Shown piece after piece: positions 5,516 through 6,031 of a stretch of 6,031 nt of DNA. Below the pieces are notes generated by a model. The model made no database searches, was not told the DNA's origin, and saw only the letters and a list, made by a program, of their open reading frames with translations. Both the position numbers and the translations under genes were made by a program. Position 1 is the first letter of the stretch. Each line of letters opens with the position of its first letter. Source of the stretch: an uncultured Desulfovibrio sp. (GTDB lineage Bacteria; Desulfobacterota; Desulfovibrionia; Desulfovibrionales; Desulfovibrionaceae); assembly GCA_946490455.1 (NCBI GenBank), contig CAMLXE010000118.1:1-6031 (forward strand). The letters are read 5' to 3'.

Positions 5516-6031
5516 CAGTCTGCCAAGGGCCTCGGCCAGCGCGTACACGTCTTCTTTCTGCGTATCGAAGCTGAACATCCAGCGAACCGTATGGGCCACC
5601 GGGTCCACTTCATAAAAGGCATACTGTTCCTGAAGTCTGCCGATGTCTTCAGGCCGCATATTGGCAAAGACGCCGTTTGTTTCCACGGGATGCGCCAGCG
5701 AAACGTGCGGCATGTCCGCGACAAGTTCGGCCATCAGGCGGGCCATGGCATTGGCATGACGTGCATTTTCAAGCCACAGACCGTCGCGGAAATAGGCCAC
5801 ATACTGGGCGGCAAGGAAACGCATCTTGGAATGCAGCTGGAGGCACTGCTTGCGCAGTGTTCCGAAACCGTCCGCCAAATTTCTGTTGAAGAAGAGAACC
5901 GCTTCTCCCATCATCATGCCGTTCTTGGTGCCGCCAAAGGACATCACATCAACGCCGAGATCCCGCGTGAGGGCCCGGACATCACCGCCCTGCGCCGCAA
6001 CGGCATTGGCTATCCGCGCGCCGTCCACATG
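5510..6031 (-). CDS. ltaE: Low-specificity threonine aldolase, C-terminal part (N-terminus outside window)
   Basis: A partial PLP-dependent fold-type I enzyme that cleaves L-threonine (and allo-threonine) to glycine and acetaldehyde in the cytoplasm. About 173 residues are visible; the family is about 340-350, so roughly half is missing beyond the right edge. The open frame begins with HMDGARIANA, the conserved segment whose Asp contacts the PLP pyridine ring and whose Arg contacts substrate. Next is VDVMSFGGTKNGMMMGEAVLFF, in which the Lys (codon 5926-5924) should form the Schiff base; this SFGGTKNG form matches the Pseudomonas-type aldolase rather than E. coli LtaE. The C-terminal small domain includes TVRWMFSFDT, with a likely carboxylate-binding Arg. 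The ATG at 6028 is internal to the conserved core, not a start. It converges with yigZ, with the stops 17 bp apart. A related beta-eliminating lyase is possible but less likely. Confidence 0.9.
   Translation of the reverse strand, partial: HVDGARIANAVAAQGGDVRALTRDLGVDVMSFGGTKNGMMMGEAVLFFNRNLADGFGTLRKQCLQLHSKMRFLAAQYVAYFRDGLWLENARHANAMARLMAELVADMPHVSLAHPVETNGVFANMRPEDIGRLQEQYAFYEVDPVAHTVRWMFSFDTQKEDVYALAEALGRLA

Noticed and set aside
1..6031. Mobile element, CRISPR array, prophage or novel defence system
   Set aside because: No direct-repeat array, transposase, integrase or cluster of unknown genes is visible; every substantial gene belongs to a known housekeeping or signalling family.

Overview
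This G+C-rich window carries ordinary bacterial chromosomal genes. The protein signatures look most like a deltaproteobacterial sulfate reducer or relative (Desulfovibrionaceae-like). That placement rests on remembered similarity of the rubrerythrin, PhoU and PstB sequences and on the phoBR-pstB-phoU arrangement; it is inference, not a search result.

Layout. Positions 1-3842 (+ strand) form a phosphate-signalling block. It holds the C-terminal part of a PhoB-type response regulator (cut by the window edge), a PhoR-type membrane histidine kinase starting 2 nt after the phoB stop, the Pst ATPase PstB 17 bp later, and PhoU after a 124-bp spacer that can fold into strong RNA structure. On the minus strand at 4545-4051 is a rubrerythrin with its own promoter-like sequence and a clear intrinsic terminator (4016-3986). 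After a divergent 299-bp intergenic stretch with an A+T-rich core, a YigZ/IMPACT-family gene runs on the + strand (4845-5492). It converges on a partial PLP-dependent threonine aldolase (minus, 6031-5510, N-terminus beyond the window). The two convergent genes share a perfect 12-bp inverted repeat that contains both stop codons.

How the genes work together. PhoR senses phosphate status with PhoU and the Pst transporter and phosphorylates PhoB. PstB powers phosphate import. PhoU links transporter state to PhoR inhibition. The permease and binding-protein genes (pstC, pstA, pstS) are not visible between phoR and phoU or downstream, so they must be upstream or elsewhere. Rubrerythrin (peroxide detoxification in anaerobes), YigZ and threonine aldolase (threonine/glycine interconversion) look like independent transcription units with no evident link to phosphate control.

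I see no mobile element, CRISPR array, tRNA/rRNA gene or undescribed gene system here. The points worth a second look are non-coding: a possible pseudoknot before phoU, a near-leaderless yigZ start, a palindrome at the predicted rubrerythrin transcription start, and the stop-codon-spanning convergent hairpin. PhoU also has a degenerate second metal-binding motif.
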